Below, one piece after another: positions 1 through 10,111 of a stretch of DNA of 64,000 nucleotides; the stretch's first letter is position 1, and every line of letters begins with the position of its first letter. The notes beneath the pieces are model-generated. The model made no database searches. It saw only the letters and a program-made list of their open reading frames with translations, and was not told the origin of the DNA. A program made the translations under genes and the position numbers. Origin of the DNA: Phytophthora colocasiae (Eukaryota; Oomycota; Peronosporomycetes; Peronosporales; Peronosporaceae); the NCBI GenBank assembly GCA_018806915.1, contig JAGKQI010000083.1:744001-808000 (forward strand), written 5' to 3'.

Positions 1-2330
1 TCGGCCTTTCGAATACCGTCGGGGTCGAATCTTGATCGGTGGTGCATCCCCAGTGTTGATGTGATGCCTCTACACCAAGTGTCGTTGCCGGTGGACATCC
101 CTCCTTCGGTTCCAACAACTCTGGATAATTCCTGAGCAGCTTCACCAGAAGTTCCTTGTCCTTATCATCCATTTCACCGAAGTCCAACGTCTCTTCATTG
201 CTAAGCGGCTTCTCCTGTACCGGTATCTGATCTAGCCACTCACCACACGTTCTCGTTCGAGATCACCTCCCAAATCCAGAATTTCCATCTCGTCATCCAG
301 AGGCGTCCATGTTCCTAGCATTTCTTGCTCTCGGTAACGTTGCTGTCTTGCCAACCAGATTTAGGATCGGTACCTTTACTTTACCCGACTTCACAGTCAC
401 CAACGTCGGTGCCACAAGCAAGTAGGGCTCCTTACGTTTCTTCGGGATGAAGAGGCCAACTGTTCCGTCCTCCTCAGGTACTGATACCTCCACGTTATGA
501 CAGGTTTGTGTATGGATCTTAGCCTTCCTCAGGAGCCGTATCTTAGCCACTCGTTCACGTTTCTCATCGCGATCCAATTCCAGTGAAAGGCACGACCTTC
601 TTTACGTCGTTCTCGTACCATTTCATCTCAGAGACGAAATCTATCTTCACTCCATGGTCGTACATCCAGTCCTCTCCAACCAGGAAATCTTCGGTATCAC
701 TGTCTACAATAAGGGCATCCACTGTCATACTTCTGCGAATACTGTGTCCAAAGAACGAAACGATAGACTCCTGATCACCCGTACTGCTGCTCCACTAAAG
801 CCTTCCATAAAGTCCACAGGAGGAGGTACATTTAGCCGTGTACCGTGTTCGCGCCAACTCCTTCCTGCAACACTATATTGAGCCCCCTGTGTCCAGCTTC
901 ACTGCCGTCAGTTTTCCTCGTACAGTCACCGCCGCTGTAGGTAGTTGATCCACCGTCGGTGCTTGCACTGCTCGTAGTTTTCAGTCGTACAATGTCGTGC
1001 TGCCGTCTCATTCCACTGAGTACTTGTACTGTGATAAGTACTGCCGCTGTGATACTCGTAACTTCGGTGTGTCCGGTGTGTCTTACTGGTCTTCACTCGT
1101 TCTGACAGCTCCAGGTTCTGCGTACTGTACATCTTTGACCGCACTGCTCGGTAAGGTACTTGCTCGTCCGTGGGTGCGTCGATGTTCGTCATACTTGTAC
1201 AGGCTGTCGTCCGTATACCTCGTCTGTGCGTTGCGATGTTCCAGTTCTCTTCTCCTTCGCGCATGCTTTCGCTAGACGCTTCTGTTGTCGTCGTCGTACT
1301 CGCGAGGCGCGTACTTGCACGGCATCGCCATCCAGCTGGGCTCTCTCTTCCACAACAGTCGTCTGAGGGTCAGTAGTCACTGGAATTGCTGCGTCTTGAG
1401 CCGGTTCAGTCGTCGTCACGGTTGCTACCTGTCTTCGAGCTACACGTACAGCTCCTTCCGTACTCGCCGTGCCTGTAGAGCTGACACCTTCCGGTCCCAT
1501 CGTCGTTCTGCCTCAGCATCACCAATGTCACGTCTTCGCTGAGCTGCTTTAAGCTGTAGGACCCTTGCTCGCGGATCTGTCCAAGATCGTCAACTCACCG
1601 TCTAGTATGCCTGTCAATTGCCGCGCTGTAGTTGTTCACGGACTCCGCCATCCCCACTTGTCAATATCGTCCGTGATTCTGGGGTGGTGTCATCCGGTCC
1701 GGTCTTCTTTCTTCGTCCAGTGGTCTGTATCCGGGGTCTTGGGCTCTGCCAGAGGCGCTTCACCCGTGATGTCGCCCTCTATGCCCGCCGAGGATCCGCC
1801 ATCCCCAGTGTTCAAACTCCCGCTAACTTCAAATGAACTCGGCGACGCTTGTTCCGCCTGCCGTCACCACTTGACTCTTCTCGTGAATGTTTTCTGCCAA
1901 CACTTCCGCTTCTTCTGTGTCAGCACCGTGCACTCCTTCTTCACTTGTCTGATTCGATGTCACCTCGCTGTTCTCTTGTGCCACCGCATCATCTTTACTG
2001 TTTCTCGTTTCTAGCTCCACTGGTCCAAGGTCCACTACCCGCCTGGTTGAACCCCGACTCCAGTAAGCCCGTTTCTTCCGTTCCCGTCTTCTTCCGCCCA
2101 GTCACCTGAATCGCTTCTGGCAACTGCTCTCGTCCAGGTGCTGCTGTCGCTACTAGCTGATGCTGGAACTGCACATGTCTTTCCATCTCCAGCTGGCTAG
2201 CGCTTGGCTCACCCGTGCTCTTTCGTTCCCCTGTTGGTCCTTCGCGTGATGCTGGGTCGGGGCCCCTACACCCGCGAGCCGTTTCCCGTACCGCCAGCCG
2301 TGTTCTGGTTGTTGGTCTCACTGTTCTGAT
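1..2330 (-). pseudogene. Gypsy pol N-terminal part (protease region to pre-RT), broken
   Basis: Downstream of gag on the minus strand lies a long low-complexity acidic/Thr-rich linker (about 2320-900) in changing frames. A protease-like segment follows at about 780-590 (LIVDSDTEDFLVGEDWMYD, then VKIDFVSEMKWYENDVKK), then a stop, then a 94-codon stretch at 577-293 (YLLVAPTLVTVKSGKVKVPI, a flap/linker region common after Gypsy proteases). The final 290 bases continue toward reverse transcriptase and leave the window. Frames are interrupted repeatedly. Assignment rests on order relative to gag and on recognisable pol-like motifs; no catalytic RT residues are inside the window. Confidence 0.65.
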
Positions 2331-4204
2331 TCACCACGGGCTGGTTTCTTCCGTGTCTTCTTTCTTAAGCGCACACGCGTGAGCGTGGTGCCCAAATCCG
2401 TGGCAGTAGAAGCACATGTCATCAGGTTTCGCTGTTGCCGTGCGGTTTGGTTGCTGTTGCTGAGATTTTCTGTTCAAATACTGCTGGTGGTTGCGTAAAC
2501 GGTCTTCACGCGTCCGAAGCGGCTCATTGTTTCCATAGTTTCTCCCGTTGCTCCAACGCTGCTGTTGGGGTTGCTGCTGCGACTGCTGCTGAGTACCCCG
2601 AGCTTCCATCTGGAGCGTACGTCCCTGCCGCTGGTTCTGTCGAGTATTCGCATCCGTTCTCTGGTTAGTGGTTGTCGTCTGTCGGGTATGGGCTGCCGTC
2701 CGTGCCGTAGCTGCTGGAGTTGTCGTACTGGCTGCTTGACCCGTCACTGTCTCTTCCGGTACCAGTTTGTATCCAGCTGGGATGACTGCATTCCATTGAC
2801 CACCACTCTGAAGTGTGGCACCTCCCTGAGGCACCATTAACCGTCCCTCAACGTCATACCGTGGCGGAGGTCCAGTAGCTAAGCCCACGTCGTCATATCC
2901 TGACACGACACTTCCCAAGTTTCCACCTGCCACTGAGATCTGCTGAATCCGTGTCAAATCTGGGACCAAGGCTGTTGGGACGGCGCCTGCCGATGCTGCC
3001 CGTTCGTCGTGCTCTGCATCGCTGTAGCGAGGTCCACCCCATAACCTTCTCCGTACTCTCCAACCTGATCCACAGCGGAGTTCACCGCTTCGTTCAAAGT
3101 CGCCGGCCGATGTCCACGAACCAACGTCGAGCACCAAGTGTTGTTCATACCGGACAGGAACGAGTCAACCAACCACTCCTCGTCGACCGGATTACTGGAA
3201 GCAATCTCGCGGAGCTTCTGTGCGTATTCTACTAGAGACTCGCCTCGCTGTTGACGTCGCTGTCGTAGTCTCGCGACTACCTCCGGGTTCGAACGCTTCA
3301 CCATGTATCTGTCCCGCATCATCCGACTCAAATTACCAAACGTCTGATCCTCTCGTCTGCTGAATGCGTCTTCAACCGTATCGTACCACATGAGGGCTTC
3401 ACCTTCCAGGCTCGCAACCATTTCAATGAACACCTCATGTTCTCGCCAATCCGTGCGTAAGATTGCAGTTTGTCGGCGTAATTCATTCTTGACCGCTTTT
3501 AACCAGGCCTTCACCGTAACTTTGGCTCTCCCAGACCCTTGAACTTTGGCAACCGAAGCTTCTTTTCACGACTCGGTGCCTGATACATCCACTGTGGCGC
3601 CTGTGGCATTGCAAAGTACTGTGGTGCTATCTGTACTGGAGGCGTTGGTGGTACTGGAGGTGCTGGTGCTTGATCTCCATGGATTCCAAGTCCTGTTCCA
3701 CCGCCATCTCCTGCGGGTAGTGCTGCTGCTTGGCCTTGTCCTCCGTTTCCACCGCCTTGTGCACTGTCCCGCTCACCGTTACCACCATTGCCGTTGTCCC
3801 CACCATCACCGTCACCGTTGCCATTGCCACCGAGGTTCACTGCTGCTTGCATGAGCTGGAACGACTGGTGCTGCCGGTGGACCCTGTGATCCTCCACTGG
3901 TACCAGGAATTTCAACCAGGACAGTGCCTCCGCTTCCACCACTGGCCCTAGGTGTATGGCCTGCTGCCACTCGTACAGTTGACGCTGCTGGCATGAAACT
4001 TCCTCCTGTGCTGTGCAGGTCTGCTTGGGGAACCCTCTTGTCTGCTCCCTGCGCTATTCCCGGATTCGCCACATGCGCCGCCTCAGCTATGGCGTCATGG
4101 AAAGAAGACCGCCTTTCAGCCCGTTCGTCTCTCGCGTTATTTCCCGTCCTCTGTACCATTCCTCTCCGTGAACTTAGTCTTCCGTATCTGTAAAACAAAA
4201 CCAA
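2331..4204 (-). pseudogene. Gypsy gag with zinc knuckle, frameshifted
   Basis: Capsid/nucleocapsid polyprotein of the Gypsy element. The N-terminal part is low-complexity (Gly/Asn/Pro rich, about 3511-3942). The capsid core follows at about 3514-2954, with KAWLKAVKNELRR, EGEALMWYDTVEDAF and RGESLVEYAQKLREIA, typical of retrotransposon gag. A Gln-rich linker leads to a CCHC zinc knuckle near 2380-2420 (CFYCHGFGHHAHAC, spacing C-x2-C-x4-H-x4-C). The coding frame changes near 3900, near 3511 and again near 2970, so one uninterrupted gag cannot be translated. Family knowledge: gag packages the element RNA into virus-like particles. The sequence supports the family clearly; activity is excluded by the breaks. 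Confidence 0.8.
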
Positions 4205-5400
4205 CCCGTATGTTCAGTGTCTGTGTCATCAGTATCTAACCTCAGTAAACTGTGCTGTGTAGGGATATCAGTAACAGTGCTCATCTGTGTCTGTGTCTAC
4301 CATAGGCCCGTATTGCCCATTCCTCTCCGGTTGGATAGACCAGTGTTGTCTAGTGCCCGTATTGCACCATCCCCAGTACAGGATGTCCCGTGTAGGATTC
4401 TCGCCCTCTGTGACTAGGCTCGCAAAGTTCACCCAGTGAAACATTGCCCAGAAAGCCCCTGTATGACCACCATGTCGGCACTACTTCCTTTTTACGCTTT
4501 GAAATTCCAACTTGGAGGGAGCCAGTGGTCACGCAAGCAGGAACTAGAGTCAGCACGTCACCAGAGAGACCCCGGTGGACATTGTCCAGTAGAGACGGCT
4601 AGGGAGAAGACGTTTGACAGCAACTACAGCCTTGGGTAGACTAGTAGCTTGTCCTCGTGCTAATCCCAATACAATATACATCATACAAGACGAATGCACC
4701 ACCACATTGAAGTTGAAGTGGACACCCTTTAGTCGAGACGCTATCAATAAGCACCACAACTGCGCGGTAGCTAGCCGCGATCCCCGCCACACTACGCATG
4801 CATCCTCATCTTCGTACCAGAACTTCGTGCCTCCTGGAACGTATTACTCCAGAGGTCCCTGCCGGTCAGTATACCGCAGAACAAGGCCACTCCCCAGATA
4901 ACCCCAAAATGCTGTTGGGTGAAGCCGGCCAGTTGCCGCAGTACTCCACGCGTAAGTCTTAGTTACTTAACTCCTCACGACCGTGCGAAATCGTAACTGA
5001 GAGGTTCGACGGCCAGTCCGCACGCCAAAGAGCTCTCCTAACTACCGCCGCCCACTATACTACTCCTAACCTAAGTATGTCAGCTGCCCCCGCCAGGATC
5101 TTCCTTCGGCGACTCTTACGCGTCTTCTCCACCGTTCCTTCCTTGTGCTCACGTCGCCCGTCCCAGTACTCCACTTGTGTGCTGCTAGTCCACCGCTGAG
5201 TCGTTCCTCCTGCTGCGATCTTCCATCGTAGCCATTGGCCTTGAACCTCAACGTCGTCCAGCATCTTCCGGTCTCTGTAGCCTTGTAGTCACCGTCCAAC
5301 CTTCTGTCGTCCCCAATTGACTGCAAGCTAACTTCCTTAGCCGTCGCCGTCATCTGTGAGGTCGATGATCTCCGTCTTGTAGTGCTGTCTTTCGAAAAGT

Positions 5401-6034
5401 TGCTTTTTAGGGGCGTAAATTCCTAATCGTCCACAACGCGTTGATTGATTCGAGATTCACGTCAATATGCTATACTTCGAAGTGCTTTGATAACTTTCTT
5501 GTTAGTCATTCATATTTTTGCGAGTTACTTTGAAGCAACAAAATAACGCGGGGCTTAACCCTTTAAGCTTAGGCACGTGATACACATATTAAATAGATTC
5601 TGTCTTCAATACGCTCACCAAAAAGGTTGAGTTTTATTAGTAATACATGAACTACCTTACCCCAGCGGAAAATGCCGCACTGGGCTCAAATATTAATCGG
5701 TTTGGCTCCATTGCAACGTACAAGCCTTGATTTACTGGTAGCTGTTCAGTTTCAGAAGTAAGGAAAAACTCTATCACTGAACATGCACCCGTTGTTCACC
5801 TACTCCATTCAACTGGTCGTTTACGTTGTGGAAAATCTTGCTGAACATCTACCCATGGATTAAGGTTTTAGTAGAAATGTGTAGCATGGCATATAGAAAC
5901 ACCATCTACTTCAAGTCCAAAGCAACGCAGCTTACCGCCCCGTGAGCAGTGCAGGCAGTCTCATTTCCAATTTCGACAGAGGGCACCCACTTGCCACCTA
6001 AACTACCCCAACCAACCCGTTACAGTCTATTGCC
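5401..6034. other. Intergenic stretch between Gypsy remnant and six-cysteine gene
   Basis: No convincing coding region on either strand. It is AT-richer than the flanks. The right end carries the promoter element listed separately. One short frame beginning about 5783 is hydrophobic but stops after 26 codons and is not connected to the next gene by any splice signals that I trust. Confidence 0.6.
5959..5975 (+). promoter_or_regulatory. Oomycete-type initiator/flanking core promoter
   Basis: The bases CTCATTTCCAATTT (from 5960) closely match the oomycete core promoter, in which an initiator of the type GCTCATTYY is followed by CAWTTT. Here the spacer is one base shorter than the usual consensus. 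The site lies about 60-75 bp before the ATG at 6035, the normal distance for a transcription start in these organisms. It argues that the gene begins here and has no distant upstream exon. Confidence 0.5.
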
Positions 6035-7021
6035 ATGTTCATGAACGACTCACCTCAAATCAAGTCGGGGAACTGGGGAACCGGAGTGCAGTTGACACCC
6101 GAATCATTGGGATTCTACCACAAACCGAATTCGTTCAACGAGGCGAGCAACACCACTTCAGAACCTAGCACGAATGCTATCACACGCCTGCTTCGCCAAA
6201 CAGCTACGGACGACGGGAGTGTAGCGGTCTTATCTGCTCATTACGTCGTGCCGGAAGGCAACACTTGCAGCTGCATGGAATTTCCTGAGGAAGATTTGGG
6301 GTTTGAAGAGGGGTGCTCTTCCACGCCTGCTGCTGGAGTCATTCAGTTTGAATATTCTGATGGTAGCTGCTACGAGATGTACTTTGACGACTCAGAAATG
6401 TACGCGGAATGTGACTACAACGGGTTTTCAATGGGGGACTCTGTCCCTTGCTATATGGACTACACAAGCGAAGCCTCGTCAGCTGAAAGCGATGAAAGCA
6501 CAACCGAAAATACACATTCGGAATCGGAAATTGATGGAGGAACCATGTCAGACGAAGAAGATTCAGCGACAGTCACAGCCATGTCGTATCTCGCACCAGC
6601 CGAGGGGGATTGCAACTGCATTGATTTGAGCGGTGACTACACTATCGTGAGTGATTCCTGCTCCTATGACTTAAGTTGGGCCCAAGTTCTATTCGAGTAC
6701 TCAGATTTTTCCTGCTACACCGTCGAATTCGACAAGAGAGATTTGTATGTCGATTGCGACTACACCTCCGAACGCTCTGGTGATTCTCAGCTCTGCTCGT
6801 TGGACCTATCTGAAGATTCAACCAGTACTACAGAAACACCGGCTACGAGATCACCCACAACCACTCCTGGTGTGATTGTTGCAGATACCCCACCACCAAC
6901 GAACAGAAACGACCAAGGTAGTGACAGTAAAGGTAAGGATTCCTCCGCGCAAGCGATACAATTCAGCGCTGGTCGACTGCTAGCGGCAACGATCACGATG
7001 GCCTTGCTACTACTTCACTAA
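6035..7021 (+). CDS. Duplicated six-cysteine protein with GPI-like tail and RLLR motif
   Basis: Unrecognised 328-residue protein. It contains two copies of a roughly 62-residue domain, at residues 78-139 and 193-254. Each has six cysteines in exactly the same spacing (C-x1-C-x13-C-x17-C-x13-C-x12-C) and shared motifs FEYSD.SCY and CDY. This implies an extracellular disulfide-bonded fold made by tandem duplication. The domains are separated by an acidic Ser/Thr/Glu linker and followed by a Thr/Pro-rich stalk (about 260-300). The end (residues 308-328, AGRLLAATITMALLLLH) is hydrophobic and looks like a GPI-anchor signal. RLLR lies at 51-54, reminiscent of RXLR effectors, but no N-terminal signal peptide is visible at this start. 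An in-frame stop at 5999-6001 and the initiator near 5960 argue against a longer N-terminus. Likely surface or secreted; function unknown. Confidence 0.75.
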   Translation: MFMNDSPQIKSGNWGTGVQLTPESLGFYHKPNSFNEASNTTSEPSTNAITRLLRQTATDDGSVAVLSAHYVVPEGNTCSCMEFPEEDLGFEEGCSSTPAAGVIQFEYSDGSCYEMYFDDSEMYAECDYNGFSMGDSVPCYMDYTSEASSAESDESTTENTHSESEIDGGTMSDEEDSATVTAMSYLAPAEGDCNCIDLSGDYTIVSDSCSYDLSWAQVLFEYSDFSCYTVEFDKRDLYVDCDYTSERSGDSQLCSLDLSEDSTSTTETPATRSPTTTPGVIVADTPPPTNRNDQGSDSKGKDSSAQAIQFSAGRLLAATITMALLLLH

Positions 7022-7281
7022 GTCGTTTTCTGTCTGCTTTGCTTCTTGTAGTCTAACGTTTAATACAAATTCACTTCAACATGGACCCACACCCGTCCCG
7101 CGGGCCAAACTCGATACAAATTCTAAGTCAACTTTCCATCCAATCAAATCCTACATGCCTCTCTTTGATTCGCTGAAAATCGAATCATTTTGACGCCAAC
7201 CATCGGTTGGCTGAACGGAGCTCCTCGCACTTGTGTCAATCAATTGAGCACCGCCCAAGCATCAGCAGGCACTAGAGCAGC

Positions 7282-7974
7282 ATGTCGTTTCGGGGTGGAC
7301 GCGGAGGCGCTCGTGGAGGACGCGGAGGACGTGGAGGTGCCCGTGGTGGATTTAGTGGACGTGGAGGTGGTCGCGGTGGATTCCGCGAGCCTGAAGGACC
7401 TCCGGCTTTCGTTGTTGGTGCGTGCAACAACTTGACGGATTCGTGACTATTAGGACTTTTACTTACGTTATTGCTATTTGTTGCCAATACAGAGCTGGGA
7501 TCTTTCATGCACGCGTGCGAGAACGAGATGGTGTATAAGAGCACCAACGACAAAGTGCCGTACTTTAACGCCGGCGCTTTTTTGGAGAACAAGACCCGCA
7601 TTGGCAAGGTCGACGAGATCCTCGGTTCTATCAATGAAGTTATGTTCACGGTGAAACCTGAGACGGGCGTATCGGCTTCATCTTTCCAGGCTGGCGACAA
7701 GGTCTTTATTAGCCCCGACAAGCTTCTGCCGCTCAGTCGATTTACGGAGAAGCCTGGCAAGAAGCCCGCAGGTGCTGGTGGCCGCGGTGGTCGTGGAGGT
7801 GCACGTGGTGGACGTGGTGGAGGCCGTGGAGGTGGTCGTGGTGGATTCGGTGGCCGCGGTGGAGGCCGAGGCAGCTTTGGTGGACGCGGAGGTGGCCGCG
7901 GAGGAGGCTTTGGTGGACGTGGAGGTGGTCGCGGCGGTGGCCGGGGTGGCTTCTCTGGCCGCGGACGCTATTAG
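7282..7974 (+). CDS. GAR1: H/ACA snoRNP subunit GAR1
   Basis: Core protein of box H/ACA ribonucleoproteins, which pseudouridylate rRNA and spliceosomal RNA in the nucleolus and Cajal bodies. Two exons, 7282-7417 and 7493-7974, with a 75-nt intron (donor GTGCGT, acceptor ACAG), give 205 residues. The ATG at 7282 begins a short N-terminal RGG tract. The conserved central domain follows: [47 protein letters not shown] and [13 protein letters not shown], closely following GAR1 of other eukaryotes. The C-terminal third is nearly all Arg/Gly/Phe (RGG box, RNA binding). The intron falls just at the start of the central domain, so translating the exons separately would split the gene. The GGN-rich DNA also opens long spurious frames on both strands. 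Confidence 0.95.
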
Positions 7975-8380
7975 AGATTCGAATGGTGCCTTGCACGATT
8001 TGAATTGCCGCTTAGCCTCCAAAGTAGATTATGATTGTAACTTCACTGGAAAAAAAGCAAAACAAAAAGAATCACAATTGCGTTCCTGGTGAAAGGTGGT
8101 GCCAACGACGATGACGAGGCAGTTTGGCTGAGTATGATGGCCTCGCTGTGCTGAAACGTTGATTATCCAGCTATGACCCCCTGCTTTGTTGTCAAAACCT
8201 TCTGCTGCAAATTGAATATGACTTGTGTATCTCCTCTATAGCCAGCAAAAGTCTTCAATGAAGACTGTCATCTCACACACGCAATGCAACACTCTCAGAG
8301 CAAAACGATACTTCGAAGGTATATACTAGCGTCATAGTTCGCTCATTCGTAAAAACGCTTTGAGCTGAGTAGAAAGAAGT

Positions 8381-8691
8381 TTAAATCCGCTCCAGACATT
8401 CGAACTGCACGATACTGTTGCCTCGGATAACCTACAACATGCAACAACAAAATCATTAGCTCCACATGCTCCCAGATATACAATATTCTGGATAAATAGT
8501 GCAAAACTTACCACCATGCCAATACGGTTGGACTCAGTGGCCGAGACCTCCTCGACGGTCTCATCCAGCGTGACGTTCATGAACTGGTCGAATCCTCGAA
8601 GAACGCCCGACACCTTGCGGTTGCCGTTGAGCTTCAGGCTCAGCCGCTTGTCCATGTATCGCTTGAGGTCGGGGCCCGCCGTCTTGACCAT
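8381..8691 (-). CDS. SNRPG: Small nuclear ribonucleoprotein G (Sm G)
   Basis: One of seven Sm proteins that form the heptameric ring on the U1, U2, U4 and U5 snRNAs in the spliceosome. Exon 1 is 8512-8691 and exon 2 is 8381-8431, separated by an 80-nt intron (GTAAGT donor on the minus strand). The product is 76 residues, the normal Sm G size. The Sm1 motif contains YMDKRLSLKLNGNRKVSGVL and FDQFMNVTLDE. The Sm2 motif is formed across the splice junction as IGMV+VIRGNSIVQFECLERI, matching the family's IRGNSI signature. The start is the first ATG (8691). An upstream in-frame GTG is unlikely to be used. It is divergent from MBF1 with 223 bp between start codons, suggesting a shared promoter region. 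Confidence 0.95.
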
Positions 8692-8914
8692 TTTCGCCTT
8701 GTCCACTGCTTCGGATCTGATCGTTACGCGACGTAAACACCAATTTCATGTGGTACACACCATTTCTTTAATATCTTGTCTTTACTATGCTTCGTGCGAC
8801 ATATGGCCCAAACCTTCTCGAATGTCAGAGTGAAGGTCAGTTGTCCCCCTAGGGTACGTAACCGTTCTCACTTCGTAAAACCTCACAAGCTACGCAAGTG
8901 AAGAAAGACACAAG

Positions 8915-9427
8915 ATGAGCAACTTCTCGCAAGGACAGGACTGGGACACCGCTGGATGGGGAAGCCGTGCGCCTCCTCGTGGCGCTGCCAAGCAGCAAGC
9001 GCTTAACAGTGCGCGTCGTGCCGGCAACGTGGTGACAGAGACCAAGTGTACGTGGCAGGATATCTATTTTCGTACTTTAATGGGAAACTGACAGAGTGAT
9101 GGTCACTTACTTGCAGATGGTGCTGGTACGAACAAGGGCGCACACAGCGGAGCGGGCGTCAACATGCGCAAGCTGGAGGAAGACACGGATAACTTTAAGC
9201 ACGACGCCGTGGACCGCAGTTTGTCGCAAGCGCTCATGAAGGCGCGCATGGCTAAAAAGATGAACCAGAAGCAATTGGGAACGCTCATTAACGAGAAGCC
9301 GCAAGTAATTGCCGACTACGAGTCAGGACGCGCCATCCCCAACGGACAGATCATTTCTAAGCTGAACCGCGCACTGGGTGTGCAGCTCCCACGCGGCCCC
9401 AAGAAGAAAAAAACGCCGGCCAACTAA
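8915..9427 (+). CDS. MBF1: Multiprotein bridging factor 1 (MBF1/EDF1)
   Basis: Conserved transcriptional coactivator that links bZIP-type activators to TBP and also binds stalled ribosomes in yeast. Exons 8915-9047 and 9117-9427 with a 69-nt intron (GTACGT donor) give 147 residues, the usual size. The N-terminal MBF1 domain begins MSNFSQGQDWDTAGWG and continues across the junction (ETKY+GAGTNKGAHS). The C-terminal Cro/C1-type helix-turn-helix is clear: KKMNQKQLGTLINEKPQVI, ADYESGRAIPN and LNRALGVQL, ending in a lysine-rich tail. An initiator-like TCACTTC lies about 45 bp before the ATG. The gene is head-to-head with SNRPG. Regulation beyond the shared intergenic region is not visible. Confidence 0.95.
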
Positions 9428-10111
9428 CTGTGTAGATATTTACGCAGTTGGTTGGCGGCAGTCTTGTTAGGCAGCGAGATAAGCAGACGTAGAGTCTGCC
9501 ATCTCTAGCTGTTCGGATCCTCTTGACCGAATTGCTGGGGTTGTCGTACTATATAGATTGATCTACAAAAAAGCAATAATGAAGGCCTTGGCATGAATGA
9601 CGCGTGAGTGAACGTGTTGAACACATGATTAACGTACCAAGGTAACGTTGTTCAGCGTGAAAATGGCTACACCAACTTCAACTTCTTCAGTAACGGTTGG
9701 CTCATTACGCAAAACAAACTTCAGTGATCAGGCGAGATTGAGAGGCTTTGAAGTCTGGGAAACGATAAGCCATGCGTTTGCTGGATCTCTGCTAATGGAG
9801 CTAAAAACAATGAAGCCGTTTGCTGGTCTGGTATTCCGCCCCGAGTTTCCAGCGTCATGTTACAGGTAGATAAATATACCTTACCAGAGCTGCATCGCAT
9901 TTGTGTCTTCACTCAAGAGAGGAAGCAGTTATCCGGTCGGTGGGAACGTGCTTTTCCGCAGAGTTCCCAAGACCTCAGCCACCATTCTCATAGGCCGGTA
10001 TCGCTCAGCCCGCCGATTTAGAGCCCTACCTCCACGTCGCATCCGAAACGAGCTGTTGCCCTGTAGTCCGGCCTTCAATCGTTCATTTCGCGCCTTGCTC
10101 GCTGGTTCGGC
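9428..10111. other. Intergenic, no gene seen
   Basis: About 680 bp between MBF1 and the next gene. Short open frames exist on both strands but none has recognisable motifs, consistent composition or plausible splice partners. The last 100 bp before 10112 presumably holds the promoter and leader of the downstream gene. Confidence 0.6.

Larger units (their letters stand above)
1..5400 (-). mobile_element. Ty3/Gypsy LTR retrotransposon, 5' part, decayed
   Basis: Minus-strand coding remnants run from gag (about 4204 down to 2331) through an aspartic-protease region (about 2300 to 300) to the segment that normally precedes reverse transcriptase (300 to 1). The last piece reads as a run rich in LLRNYPELLEPKEG, then TGDAPPIKIRPRRYSK in a neighbouring frame, which is the usual lead-in to a Gypsy RT. 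The RT, RNase H and integrase would lie beyond the left edge. Several frame changes and stops show the copy is dead. The stretch 4205-5400 should hold the 5' LTR, primer-binding site and leader. I could not fix LTR ends because the partner LTR is outside the window, so the right boundary is approximate. Confidence 0.8.

Noticed and set aside
3280..3300. tRNA-like B box (GGTTCGAAC)
   Set aside because: It lies in Gypsy gag codons; no A box or cloverleaf around it.
7272..8092. Long antisense and frame-shifted open frames over the GAR1 RGG tract
   Set aside because: GGN/CGN repeats leave all frames open; only the GAR1 frame has conserved motifs.
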